From contig NZ_NXLS01000007.1 of assembly GCF_003364315.1 (NCBI RefSeq), positions 1 to 64,000 of the forward strand: a stretch of DNA of 64,000 nucleotides, given 5' to 3'. Position 1 is the stretch's first letter, and every line of letters starts with the position of its first letter. Positions 1 to 7,984 of this stretch are shown here, piece after piece. The notes below the pieces were generated by a model, which did no database searches, was not told the origin of the DNA, and was given only the letters and a program-made list of their open reading frames with translations. The stretch is from Helicobacter ganmani (GTDB lineage: Bacteria; Campylobacterota; Campylobacteria; Campylobacterales; Helicobacteraceae). Made by a program: the position numbers and the translations under genes.

Positions 1-1214
1 TTATTTTCTTTAGATTCTTTTAGCAGTGTTTGTATTATGGAATCGCTTGAAGAATCTGTTTGGATTGAAGTATTCTTGGAGATTCCATAAGCATTATAAT
101 CTTGTTTGGTTTTTAATTCTTGATTTTCTTTTTCTAGTTTATCTCTTTGCTCTAAGACTTCAAAGAAAGTTTGTGAGGAATCAAAGTTGGAGGAGAGAGA
201 AAGGAGGAAGTCGTTAGTAGTATCGCCAAAATCTTGTGAATATTTTATCTCTATGTTTGCTAAAAATATATCTGCAAAGCTATGATAAAAAGCACCATAA
301 GTATCGGTAATTGATTGTGTTTCCCAAGAGATTTTAACCCCATTAAATTCTACGGAATTAGGTTGAGAATAAAAAGACATTACTTGAGCAATTGCATCAG
401 TGATTTGTTCTTGTAATGCAGGAGAGAGCATATCTGTAACTTGTCCGAAGAAATTACAACCACTCATTTGCATTTTTTCATATCTATAAGCAGCAACTCC
501 TTTTTTCACATATTCTCCTATATCTCCGCCTATTTTTTTATCTTGGATATTGTTTTGAATGTTTTTTAAAAACTCTTCAAACCTTGTGTCTAAATCATTG
601 TTTTCTGTCCTTATTCCATACGCTAAAAATAGGTTTGACAAATGATTATCAAACTTTAATTCTGGGTAGTCTCTTGCCATTTCAATATGATTAATATTGA
701 TTGTTCTATTTAGCCCATTATTAGCATAAAACTTATAATCTTCCTCCATTGTGTCTTCCATAACTTCAGGATTAGACTTATAAATCATAAGCATAATGGA
801 ATCCATTTGTTCATTTAAAAATCTTTGTGCTTCTTTTACATCTTTACTTGTAATATTATCTTTTGCTTTTTCTTGCATTTTGGATTCAATTTCTTTAATA
901 AAACTTTCATTTCTTAGTCCTATTTGCTCTCCGTCAGATACAGCACAAATATCAAACCACGCATCTCCAAGGTTATTGTTTGTTGTATAGCTATCAATAT
1001 TTTTTCTCCAAGTTTCTTGATAAAAGTGTGTTTGGTTTTGTATTTTATTTAGAATCTCATCATCGTTTAAAGCATTACTTTGTTGGCTTCCGCCTGTTTG
1101 CATTGAGGAAATATTGTTGTCTAATTTATTGGTTTTATCGTTCGTGCGAGAGTTGTTATATAGATAGATATTTGAATAATTACCATAAGAGTTAAAATTA
1201 GTAATATTTGACAC
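1..1214 (-). CDS. Partner protein of module 1, unknown function (3' end cut by the window)
   Basis: An open frame of about 404 codons runs from a GTG at 1214 (AAGGA upstream) to the left window edge without a stop. I read it by hand because no stop lies inside the window. The predicted protein is hydrophilic, Asn/Gln/Glu-rich and has no signal peptide or membrane segment. Its last visible residues, SDSIIQTLLKES, match the C-terminus of the 309-aa protein at 2027-2956, so the two are paralogues in the same position, each downstream of a small exported double-glycine protein. Near the end there is a Lys/Glu-rich stretch that could be a short coiled coil. I do not recognise the family. The paralogy is seen; a role linked to the upstream exported protein is inferred from the repeated gene order. 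Confidence 0.7.
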   Translation of the reverse strand, partial: MSNITNFNSYGNYSNIYLYNNSRTNDKTNKLDNNISSMQTGGSQQSNALNDDEILNKIQNQTHFYQETWRKNIDSYTTNNNLGDAWFDICAVSDGEQIGLRNESFIKEIESKMQEKAKDNITSKDVKEAQRFLNEQMDSIMLMIYKSNPEVMEDTMEEDYKFYANNGLNRTININHIEMARDYPELKFDNHLSNLFLAYGIRTENNDLDTRFEEFLKNIQNNIQDKKIGGDIGEYVKKGVAAYRYEKMQMSGCNFFGQVTDMLSPALQEQITDAIAQVMSFYSQPNSVEFNGVKISWETQSITDTYGAFYHSFADIFLANIEIKYSQDFGDTTNDFLLSLSSNFDSSQTFFEVLEQRDKLEKENQELKTKQDYNAYGISKNTSIQTDSSSDSIIQTLLKESKEN

Positions 1215-1269
1215 CACTTATTCCTTAATTTAATTATTAAAGAGTAAGCAAAATATGTTCCATAACTAT

Positions 1270-1784
1270 TTAATGATTCTTCCAATATGTCTGCGCGTGG
1301 TTTCTAATTACACCATTGATTGTATTCATAAGCGAAGTCTTATTATCTGTGAGTATTTTATTTGCATAATATCTATCCGCACTTCTTGTATAGACAGGAT
1401 TATACTTATTCATACCAATAATTGAAATACTTACACTATTCTTTAAATGATTTAAAGTTGCCGAAATTACTGGAACATATTTTCCACTTCCATCATCAAC
1501 ATTCAAAGGGAGAAGTTCATTTGCGTAACTATCATATAGTCTATAATAAGCCGTGTATGAAACAGCGACATTACTATTGTTTCTAGTTCCATATTGATAA
1601 GAGAGACTGCTTGATACATACGCCCCCCCACAACCTGCCTCATTTCCTCCTCATTTAAGACTTTTACACCTGCACTTTGTTCGTTAAACTCTCCATTGGT
1701 TGCAAGGGCAATGAAATCTACTTCAGCAAAGAGTGTGCTTGAGATTCCAAAGATTAATAAGAATCCTAAAATTAATTTTTTCAT
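1270..1784 (-). pseudogene. Exported double-glycine-motif protein, copy 1, frameshifted at a G run
   Basis: The reading frame starts at 1784 with a signal peptide (KKLILGFLLIFGIS core) and reaches a VVGG motif, then falls out of frame. The second half (1270-1506 and upstream) continues in another frame and is clearly related to the C-terminal half of the intact copy at 2967-3494; both contain RYNPVYTRSADRYYA. The shift lies in a run of seven G (1623-1629 on the plus strand as C). Eight G would restore one frame giving VVGGAYVSS, comparable to VVGGATLLE in copy 2. The gene is therefore OFF in this sequence, either by reversible slippage or by fixed decay. The segment LNEEEMRQVVGG resembles bacteriocin-type double-glycine leaders, but it follows a Sec-type signal peptide, which is unusual. 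Confidence 0.7.
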
Positions 1785-1799
1785 TATTATTCCTTTTTT

Positions 1800-1821
1800 A
1801 AAAGTTTAAACTTTTATTGTA
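1800..1821 (-). promoter_or_regulatory. Promoter -10 box and 16-bp palindrome upstream of copy 1
   Basis: On the minus strand a TACAAT -10-like box (1816-1821) is followed directly by the perfect palindrome AAAAGTTTAAACTTTT (1800-1815) and then the AAGGA-type ribosome site of the exported protein. The same arrangement is found upstream of copy 2. The palindrome would overlap the transcription start, the position of a repressor operator. That role is inferred. Confidence 0.5.
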
Positions 1822-1953
1822 TTGCAGAATCTTAAAAATAAATATAAAATATTTTTTAACTTTTGATTTGATGAAAAGTATTACGCAAAGAAACAAGTTT
1901 AATTTTATGCTGTGTCATTGCAAAATTCTTTTTAAATACTTCTGTATAGAATT

Positions 1954-2019
1954 ATGGATTTGCAAGTGTAGGCAAATTGTTTGCAGATTGTGCGCCTTGT
2001 CGTTTCGCCGCTCACAATG
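1954..2019 (+). repeat. Dispersed repeat, copy A
   Basis: The 16-mer ATGGATTTGCAAGTGT begins this element and occurs again at 24622-24637 (opposite strand) and at 55731-55746, each time in intergenic DNA and followed by a Cys/Gly-codon-like GC-richer stretch with small inverted repeats. It looks like a short degenerate intergenic repeat rather than a gene. Confidence 0.45.
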
Positions 2020-2026
2020 ATAAATC

Positions 2027-2956
2027 CTAAACACCATTACCACTTTTTGATTCTTTAAGCAGTGTTTGTATTATGGAATCACTTGTGCTTACTTGGGCTT
2101 GAGGTTCTTTTGTTGGATTATCTTTATTGTCTATTGTGTGAAAAAGTGTTTGGTAATAAAACTCTTGTGTTTGCGTGAGAATGTTTGCAAATGAGGGCTT
2201 TTCTATCCCATTGATTTTAGCAATCAAAAATCCTACTCGCGCATTTTGCCCGATTCCGCTAGATTCGTAATGGATAGTCGTACCCTCAAAGTTTAAACTT
2301 GTACTTTTATGGTAGTAAGAATGCACAAGGCTTAAGGATTCCATAATTTGCGTTTTTGTTTCCTCTTGGAGTTGTAGCCCTTCAAAGTTTAAAGCAAAGG
2401 CGAAAAATTTTGTGCCTACAATCTCTAATTCACTTTGTATGTAGTGTTGCAGTCCTGTTTGGATTTGCTCTAAATCTCCCTTTGCAATCGCATTTTGTAA
2501 TTCATCTTTTGCAAAGTTAGATTGTGCAGAGAAAACTTTAAGAATATTTAATATCTTATCACCACCTTGATTCTTTAAAAGTTCAAAATCTTCTTGTGAG
2601 CCTTTTTGAGAGAATATATTTTTCTCTGCTACCATAGCTTTTTGTATAAATTCCAAATTTTCTTTATACAGGGATTCCACAATTTCTTTCATCTGCCTTT
2701 GGAGAAATGCCTTTGCGCTTCGCAATTCTACTTCACTTGGGAGTTTAGCTTTCTGCATTTTGTCCTCTAGCATATCAGCAAAGCTAAAACTAGAAAAATC
2801 GCCATTAAGATTAATTCCCATTAGATGAAAAGAATGATGATAGCTTTCTATTTGACTAATAACATCAAGATTCCTATCCTCTGCACTTACAGAGATATTT
2901 TTGGAATCTTGATGGGAATTTAGCATTGCATAAGTTGCACTTTGTATTTTCATCAT
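2027..2956 (-). CDS. Partner protein of module 2, unknown function
   Basis: This 309-aa protein starts at 2956 (ATGATG), only 10 bases after the stop of the exported protein at 2967-3494, so the two are very likely co-transcribed. It is soluble, with no signal peptide or membrane segment. Residues 80-180 are Lys/Glu/Gln-rich and probably helical. The C-terminus SDSIIQTLLKES is shared with the partial protein at 1-1214, which occupies the same place in module 1. I do not recognise a domain. It could be an immunity, chaperone or co-secreted protein for the upstream product, but nothing in the sequence decides this. Confidence 0.75.
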   Translation of the reverse strand: MMKIQSATYAMLNSHQDSKNISVSAEDRNLDVISQIESYHHSFHLMGINLNGDFSSFSFADMLEDKMQKAKLPSEVELRSAKAFLQRQMKEIVESLYKENLEFIQKAMVAEKNIFSQKGSQEDFELLKNQGGDKILNILKVFSAQSNFAKDELQNAIAKGDLEQIQTGLQHYIQSELEIVGTKFFAFALNFEGLQLQEETKTQIMESLSLVHSYYHKSTSLNFEGTTIHYESSGIGQNARVGFLIAKINGIEKPSFANILTQTQEFYYQTLFHTIDNKDNPTKEPQAQVSTSDSIIQTLLKESKSGNGV

Positions 2957-2966
2957 TTAAGCTCAA

Positions 2967-3494
2967 TTATCTATATCTTGATTTATCTTGCCTAATGAGA
3001 TGAATAGCTTCTTGTTTTAGTCTTCCACCATTTGCTTCAAAAAGTTTGTCCGCATAATATCTATCTGCGCTCCTAGTATAAACAGGATTATATCTACTTA
3101 CACCAATGATAGATAAATTGATACTATTAGTAAAAAAATTATAAGTAGCTGATACGGCTGGGGTATAACTATTCCCTCCAACATTAAGTAAGCCTAACTC
3201 ATTATTGTATTCGGGGATTAATTGATAATAAGCAGTATAAGAAACTTTTGAGCCTGAATTATTTGCTGTCCCATACTCATTTAGCCTCGTATATGCGTAA
3301 GTATTATTCCCGATATATTCCAATAGTGTTGCTCCCCCCACAACCTTACTCATCTCCTCATCGTTTAAGACTTTCACACCTGCACTTTGTTCGTTAAATT
3401 CTCCATTAGTTGCAAGGGCAATGAAATCTACTTCAGCAAAGAGTGTGCTTGAGATTCCAAAGATTAATAAGAATCCTAAAATTAATTTTTTCAT
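2967..3494 (-). CDS. Exported protein with double-glycine leader-like motif, copy 2 (intact)
   Basis: The 175-aa protein opens with a Sec-type signal peptide ending near LFA (residue about 20). A short acidic propeptide-like stretch follows, then LNDEEMSKVVGG at about residues 44-55, which fits the bacteriocin-type double-glycine leader pattern (acidic helix, hydrophobic positions, GG, then Ala). The part after GG is about 120 aa, rich in Tyr, Asn and Ser, without Cys, with alternating hydrophobic residues suggesting beta structure, and ends in a basic tail. Leader and promoter are almost identical in DNA to copy 1 while the remainder has diverged. Alternatives are an ordinary periplasmic or outer-surface protein in which GG is coincidental. 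Coding is well supported; a toxin-like role is inference. Confidence 0.75.
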   Translation of the reverse strand: MKKLILGFLLIFGISSTLFAEVDFIALATNGEFNEQSAGVKVLNDEEMSKVVGGATLLEYIGNNTYAYTRLNEYGTANNSGSKVSYTAYYQLIPEYNNELGLLNVGGNSYTPAVSATYNFFTNSINLSIIGVSRYNPVYTRSADRYYADKLFEANGGRLKQEAIHLIRQDKSRYR

Positions 3495-3508
3495 TATTTC
3501 TCTTTTTT

Positions 3509-3530
3509 AAAAGTTTAAACTTTTATTATA
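3509..3530 (-). promoter_or_regulatory. Promoter -10 box and 16-bp palindrome upstream of copy 2
   Basis: Minus-strand TATAAT (3525-3530) is followed by the perfect palindrome AAAAGTTTAAACTTTT (3509-3524), then the ribosome site. It matches the arrangement at 1800-1821, and the flanking roughly 100 bp are also nearly identical, so both modules are probably under the same control. Confidence 0.55.
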
Positions 3531-3668
3531 TTACAGAATCTTAAAAATAAATATAAAATATTTTTTAACTTTTTAGTTTGTTTAAAGGTTGTTACACAAA
3601 GAAACAAGTTTGCTTTGTTTGATTAATGTTATAATTCTTATAAATTTTTACAATTTGTAAGGTTACGA

Positions 3669-5480
3669 ATGAAAATTTTATTTCTCTCACACACAGATTC
3701 CAATCTTTATTTGTTTCGCTTGCCTATTATGCTAGCACTCAAAGACAAGGGACACGAAGTTATCGCGCTAATCCCAAAAGGAGCAGACTTCGATAAATTT
3801 GCCCCTCTTGGCATACGAGCGATTCCTTATTCTATTCATCGGAGCAGTCTCAATCCCTTAAGTGCCTTAAAAACGATTCAAGAAATTACAAAAATCTTAC
3901 AAGAAATCAAGCCCGATATTGTGCATACCTTTATGCTTAAGCCCAATATTTATGGCTCTTTTGCCGCAAAAATTGCAGGGCTGGATTGCGTGATTAACAG
4001 CCTTACAGGTTTGGGGAGTTTTTATATTGATGAGAGCCTAAAATCCCGCATTTTACGATTTGTCATAGAATCCCTAAACCGCGTCGCTTTTAAAATTGCT
4101 CAAAAAGTGTTATTCCAAAACAATGAGGATTTAGAATTATATGTGCAAAAACGAATCCTATCACGCGAAAAAGCAATATTGATTAAAGGTTCTGGCATTG
4201 ACACGCAAACCTTTGCACCAATAAATCAAGAATCCTACCACACAATGCGTCAAAAACTAAGCCAAGAATTGAATCTGCCAACTCTTAAGGATTCTATCTT
4301 GGTGCTAATGGTAGCGCGCGCCATTGCGCACAAGGGAGTGCGGGAATACTACAAAGCAGCAGAGATTCTTAAAAGCAAAAATCCGCATTGCATTTTTTTA
4401 TATGTTGGCGGAGTAGATTTGGGTAATATTTCCTCAATGAGTGAGGAGTTTTTGAAAAGCTCTGCTGCCGTTATTTATCTCGGACAACGCAACGACATTC
4501 GCTCTCTTATAGGAGTTTGTGATTTGTTTGTTTTGCCAAGCTATCGCGAGGGGATTCCGCGCACGCTTTTAGAAGCTGGAAGTATGGCAAAACCGATGAT
4601 AACAACCAATGCAGTAGGTTGTCGCGAAGTCGTTGAAAATGGTAAAAATGGCTTCTTGGTAGAAATTGGCAATGCAGGGGAGCTCGCGCAAAAAATCGCT
4701 CAACTAAGCAAGGATAAAGACCTACAAATGCGTTTTGGGCGAGCAAGCAGAGAAAAAATTTGTGCCGAATTCAGCACAGATTCCATTGTGCAAAGTTACT
4801 TGTCTCTGTATGATTTGGTTTTGTCCTCCAAACAAAAAAATTCTTCCTCTCACAGAATCTATCCAAACTTCATCAAGCCCGTTTTAGATGTTTCTCTTGG
4901 CGCAATTCTACTTATGCTGTTTTCTCCCATTTTGCTTATCGTCTCTTTACTTATCCGCACGAAACTTGGCTCACCTATATTTTTTACGCAAGAGCGTCCG
5001 GGCAAAGAGGGCAAAATTTTTAAGATTTACAAGTTTCGCACGATGAATAACGCACGCAATGAAAAAGGCGAATTGCTCCCCGATGAAGTAAGGCTTACGC
5101 AATTGGGTAAATGGATTCGCAAAAGTAGCTTAGATGAACTCCCCCAACTCTTTAATGTGCTAAAGGGCGAAATGAGCTTCGTAGGTCCGCGTCCGCTTCT
5201 TGTGGAATATTTGCCTTTGTATTCCAAAGAACAAGCACGTCGCCACGAAGTCAAGCCGGGAATTACAGGCTGGGCGCAAATCAATGGGCGCAATGCAATT
5301 TCTTGGGAAGAAAAGTTCGCGTTAGATGTATGGTATGTGAATCATCTTAGTTTTTGGTTAGATTGCAAGATTTTATGGGGGACTTTTTATAAGGTGATAA
5401 AACGCAAGGACATTAGCTCTAACACAAGCGTAACAATGGAGAAATTTCAAGGCAACAAAACGCATTCTTGTGAAGAATAA
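3669..5480 (+). CDS. PglA-PglC fusion: GT4 glycosyltransferase plus undecaprenyl-phosphate sugar-1-phosphate transferase
   Basis: The 603-aa protein joins two enzymes that are separate in C. jejuni. Residues 1 to about 380 match PglA-type GT4 transferases (opening [36 protein letters not shown] with the E-x7-E donor site near residue 300), which add GalNAc to the lipid-linked first sugar. Residues about 395-600 are a PglC-type monotopic transferase: membrane-embedded helix, KIYKFRTM, the catalytic Asp-Glu pair in [33 protein letters not shown]. Together the product should start the N-glycan on undecaprenyl phosphate at the inner membrane and add the next sugar. pglD, pglE and pglF, which make the substrate, lie 3 kb downstream. 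The domain assignments are firm; the exact sugars are inferred. Confidence 0.88.
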   Translation: MKILFLSHTDSNLYLFRLPIMLALKDKGHEVIALIPKGADFDKFAPLGIRAIPYSIHRSSLNPLSALKTIQEITKILQEIKPDIVHTFMLKPNIYGSFAAKIAGLDCVINSLTGLGSFYIDESLKSRILRFVIESLNRVAFKIAQKVLFQNNEDLELYVQKRILSREKAILIKGSGIDTQTFAPINQESYHTMRQKLSQELNLPTLKDSILVLMVARAIAHKGVREYYKAAEILKSKNPHCIFLYVGGVDLGNISSMSEEFLKSSAAVIYLGQRNDIRSLIGVCDLFVLPSYREGIPRTLLEAGSMAKPMITTNAVGCREVVENGKNGFLVEIGNAGELAQKIAQLSKDKDLQMRFGRASREKICAEFSTDSIVQSYLSLYDLVLSSKQKNSSSHRIYPNFIKPVLDVSLGAILLMLFSPILLIVSLLIRTKLGSPIFFTQERPGKEGKIFKIYKFRTMNNARNEKGELLPDEVRLTQLGKWIRKSSLDELPQLFNVLKGEMSFVGPRPLLVEYLPLYSKEQARRHEVKPGITGWAQINGRNAISWEEKFALDVWYVNHLSFWLDCKILWGTFYKVIKRKDISSNTSVTMEKFQGNKTHSCEE

Positions 5481-5492
5481 ATGAAATGAGAG

Positions 5493-5582
5493 ATGAAACA
5501 ATCTAAAAAAGAAATAAAAAATAAAAAGCTAATCTTGGGATTCCTCTTAATCTTTGGAATCTCACTCTTTGCAAGCGAATAG
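5493..5582 (+). pseudogene. Orphan signal-peptide remnant of the exported-protein family
   Basis: A 29-codon ORF ends at TAG and contains KKLILGFLLIFGIS, identical to the signal-peptide core of the exported proteins at 1270-1784 and 2967-3494, followed by LFASE. Nothing related follows in any frame, so this looks like the truncated 5' end of another family member, here on the plus strand. Downstream to 5726 I see no gene. Confidence 0.5.
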
Positions 5583-5726
5583 GCGGGTTATCAATGAAGT
5601 AAATATGTCATTAGAGCCATTATTCTAACAAATGGAGATAACTATCATTTTTTCAATCTGCGCTAGAAATATTAGAGAACAAAGAAAAATAAAGTCTAAT
5701 TCCACAAACAGAATCCAAAAACATTC

Positions 5727-6656
5727 TTAAAGCTTCTTAGCCTTTAAATACGCACGCTTGGGTGCGGGATAGCCCTCAATCGTGAGTTCCCCGCTTGACT
5801 CTAAAAAATCCTCCAAAGATTCTCCACTACTCCATTGCGTCTTGTGCTGCTCATCAAAGGCAGTTTTTAGTGTCGCAATCACTACAATTTCTTTGAATCC
5901 ACATTTCATTAGCCACCCCTCAAAAGTGCGAAGCGTAGGGATAAAATAAACATTTGGCATTTTGGCATAGCGTCCCATAGGGCAAAGTGCGATTTCTTGC
6001 TCTCCATCAATTATCAGGCTATCAAAAATAGCCTCACCTCCACTTTTTAAGGCATTATAAACAAGCTTAATCGCATCTAAGGGGCTTTTGCGATGATACA
6101 AAACCCCTAAACACAACAGCACATCAAATTGTCTTGCAAAAAAGGACAATTCCTCAATGCCAAGCAACTCATACTGCAAGCGGCTTTCTTGTGCGAAAAA
6201 TTGCAAAAATTGAAATTGCACAAAGCACAATGGCACAGGGTCAAACCCCACAATCCGAGCAGGATTAAGCTCCACTGCCCTAAACATATAATAACCATTG
6301 TTGCACCCTATGTCGCCTACTACCTTATCGCTTAAATGCAAATGTGGTGCAAGCAGGTTGTATTTAATTGCACTATTCCATTCGCTTTGAATTTCTAAAG
6401 TATTGAGGATAAAAGGACCTTTGCGCCACGGAATCAACTCTCTTGCCACCTCACATACAAGCGTAAAAGATTCCTCGCTTAAATGTGGAATCTCAAGCCG
6501 CACAAAATCACCATAGAAAACTTTTGCTCCTTGAAGTTCAGATTTTGGAATCACCTTTAAACGCTCAAGTTGTGCAACAAGTGGCAAAATATTTTTAAAT
6601 GCCAAAGCGCGTTTGCGCTCTGCCCTTAGATATTCCAAATCCCTTTCTTGCGTCAT
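5727..6656 (-). CDS. cmoB: tRNA U34 carboxymethyltransferase CmoB
   Basis: The 309-aa protein has the usual CmoB length. It carries the carboxy-SAM binding motif GDIGCNNGYY at about 114-123, preceded by EIQSEWNSAIKYN, and LCLGVLYHRKSPL around residue 180, all characteristic of CmoB. It transfers a carboxymethyl group to 5-hydroxyuridine at the wobble position of some tRNAs, forming cmo5U, in the cytoplasm. It sits alone on the minus strand, 12 bases after a small lipoprotein gene that could be co-transcribed with it. cmoA is not in the window. Confidence 0.93.
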   Translation of the reverse strand: MTQERDLEYLRAERKRALAFKNILPLVAQLERLKVIPKSELQGAKVFYGDFVRLEIPHLSEESFTLVCEVARELIPWRKGPFILNTLEIQSEWNSAIKYNLLAPHLHLSDKVVGDIGCNNGYYMFRAVELNPARIVGFDPVPLCFVQFQFLQFFAQESRLQYELLGIEELSFFARQFDVLLCLGVLYHRKSPLDAIKLVYNALKSGGEAIFDSLIIDGEQEIALCPMGRYAKMPNVYFIPTLRTFEGWLMKCGFKEIVVIATLKTAFDEQHKTQWSSGESLEDFLESSGELTIEGYPAPKRAYLKAKKL

Positions 6657-6668
6657 TTAAGATTCTGC

Positions 6669-6890
6669 TTAAAACGACTCTAACGCGTCTTGTTCTTGTT
6701 GTTGCAAAGCTTTTTCTTTGTAAATTAGATTGTCTGGACATTTCTCGCGATAATTTCCTTGCGCGTCATAATAATAGCTTTTTTCGTCCCAATAAGAAGA
6801 AGAAATTCCACAAGCGTTTTGATAACACCCACCAAGAAGAATCACTCCCAATGCCAAAATACCAAATTTCAAAACACTCAAATTTTGCAT
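6669..6890 (-). CDS. Small putative lipoprotein
   Basis: I take the start at 6890 (MQNLSVLKF) rather than the longer frame from 6926, because this places a normal lipoprotein signal at the N-terminus: hydrophobic stretch then the lipobox LLGGC. The mature part is about 50 aa, rich in Tyr, Asp, Gln and Lys, with three further Cys residues. Its stop lies just before cmoB on the same strand. No family recognised; export as a lipoprotein is inferred from the lipobox. Confidence 0.65.
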   Translation of the reverse strand: MQNLSVLKFGILALGVILLGGCYQNACGISSSYWDEKSYYYDAQGNYREKCPDNLIYKEKALQQQEQDALESF

Positions 6891-7004
6891 AATATTCCTA
6901 ATACTAAAATTACCTAAAAAGTGCAATTATACTCTTAATTTTAAAAGTCTAGCTTACACGATTAAATGCGATTCCAAAAAGTTTTTAGGAATAAATAACT
7001 TATG

Positions 7005-7391
7005 TTAATGTCTGCTTTCATAAAGCATAAATTGGAATCTTGCGGCAATCATTTGCGCTCTTTGTAGAATCTGCGTCGCCACCTCATCGCAAAAAATCTG
7101 CTTTAAGCTCTCCTCAAACAATTCCAACCAAATAGTAAAAAATTCTCTTGGAAAAGGGGGTAAATCCAAATGCGCTTTCAATGGCGCACCACTATAATCC
7201 CCGATATTTAGCAACATTCCATACCAAAAATTTGCAATCTTGCGTTTATGCTTTTCCCACAATATATCCTCTGTGCCAATTTTGTTATTAAAAACCTCTC
7301 CCACGCCGCTTTTATCCGCGCGAATCTTTGCATAAAAAATATCCATTAGCAAATCAATGCTTTCCACACAAATTTCATCATATTTTTCCAT
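7005..7391 (-). CDS. ctb: Group III truncated hemoglobin (Ctb-like)
   Basis: The 128-aa protein (start at 7391 chosen for the AAAGGAG just upstream) matches group III truncated globins such as C. jejuni Ctb. It has the short 2-on-2 globin length, an N-terminal helix VESIDLLMDIFYAKI, a central FW..ML region, PPFPREFF and a terminal IAARFQFMLYE helix. The proximal His is probably in the KAHLDLPPFP region. In Campylobacter, Ctb is a heme protein expressed with the nitrosative-stress regulon under NssR. Here a Crp/Fnr-type regulator is divergently encoded about 600 bases away, separated by a decayed membrane gene. Function from family; regulation inferred. Confidence 0.85.
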   Translation of the reverse strand: MEKYDEICVESIDLLMDIFYAKIRADKSGVGEVFNNKIGTEDILWEKHKRKIANFWYGMLLNIGDYSGAPLKAHLDLPPFPREFFTIWLELFEESLKQIFCDEVATQILQRAQMIAARFQFMLYESRH

Positions 7392-7401
7392 TTTTACTCC
7401 T

Positions 7402-7822
7402 TTAAACATAAAATGCAAGTTTTGCTAAAACGACAATCAACACTCCAAAAGTCAAAGCAATGGAGTGAATTACCTTGCGTAAAGGACTTAGTTTTTAAGC
7501 CCACAATAAAACACCAAAACAATAACAATCATCAATGCGATTCCAAACGCTAAAAAGCTTTTAATGATTAAAAATTACTGCAAAGTTGTGGCAAAATAGC
7601 CCATTTTGCTTCCAAATATTGACTTAATTGCTAGTTATGTTACAATAAGTAACATAAAAATGAGGGGAGTTTCCTTAGCTTCTTCTGCCAATAATGCTAA
7701 CTATTTTGTCTGCAAATTCTTCCCTCCCAAAAAATCTTGCGAATCGGACTAAGCAACACCTCACCACAAAAGATATAGCCCAAAAAGATAATGGCGCACA
7801 ATAAATGAATGGTTAAAAACAT
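7402..7822 (-). pseudogene. Decayed small inner-membrane protein gene upstream of ctb
   Basis: Reading the minus strand from ATG 7822 gives a membrane-like start (FLTIHLLCAIIFLGY), then the coding sense continues across at least two frame changes and in-frame stops: EEFADKIVSIIG, PLIFMLLIV, SFLAFGIALMIVIVLVFY and, last, LSPLRKVIHSIALTFGVLIV ending at TAA 7402-7404 just before the ctb ribosome site. Taken together these would make a protein of about 135 aa with four membrane segments, once probably first in an operon with ctb. I cannot name the family. The several separate lesions make a single sequencing error unlikely. Confidence 0.55.
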
Positions 7823-7942
7823 TGTATATAAATTATCCGTCACTGATTTCTTAAAAAATATTTTATTTGCATAATACTAACCAAGTTTTATGGAAAAAAA
7901 TTTGATAATAGTTAATTTTTTGTTAAAATATGTTCGTTTTCC

Positions 7943-7960
7943 AAACTAGCTTTCTAGTTT
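7943..7960. promoter_or_regulatory. Inverted repeat in the leader of the Crp/Fnr-type gene
   Basis: AAACTAG CTTT CTAGTTT is a perfect 7-bp inverted repeat with a 4-base centre, about 25 bases upstream of the start codon and just before the ribosome site AGGGAGG. It could be an operator for autoregulation or a short 5' hairpin. No experiment or database match is claimed. Confidence 0.35.
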
Positions 7961-7984
7961 TACATTTTAATAAGGGAGGCTTTA

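Noticed and set aside
7635-7657. Perfect palindrome TTATGTTAC-AATAA-GTAACATAA as an Fnr-type operator for ctb
   Set aside because: It lies within the decayed membrane gene, where one frame reads as a hydrophobic segment, and about 240 bases from ctb. It may be chance or a relic; I do not call it an operator.
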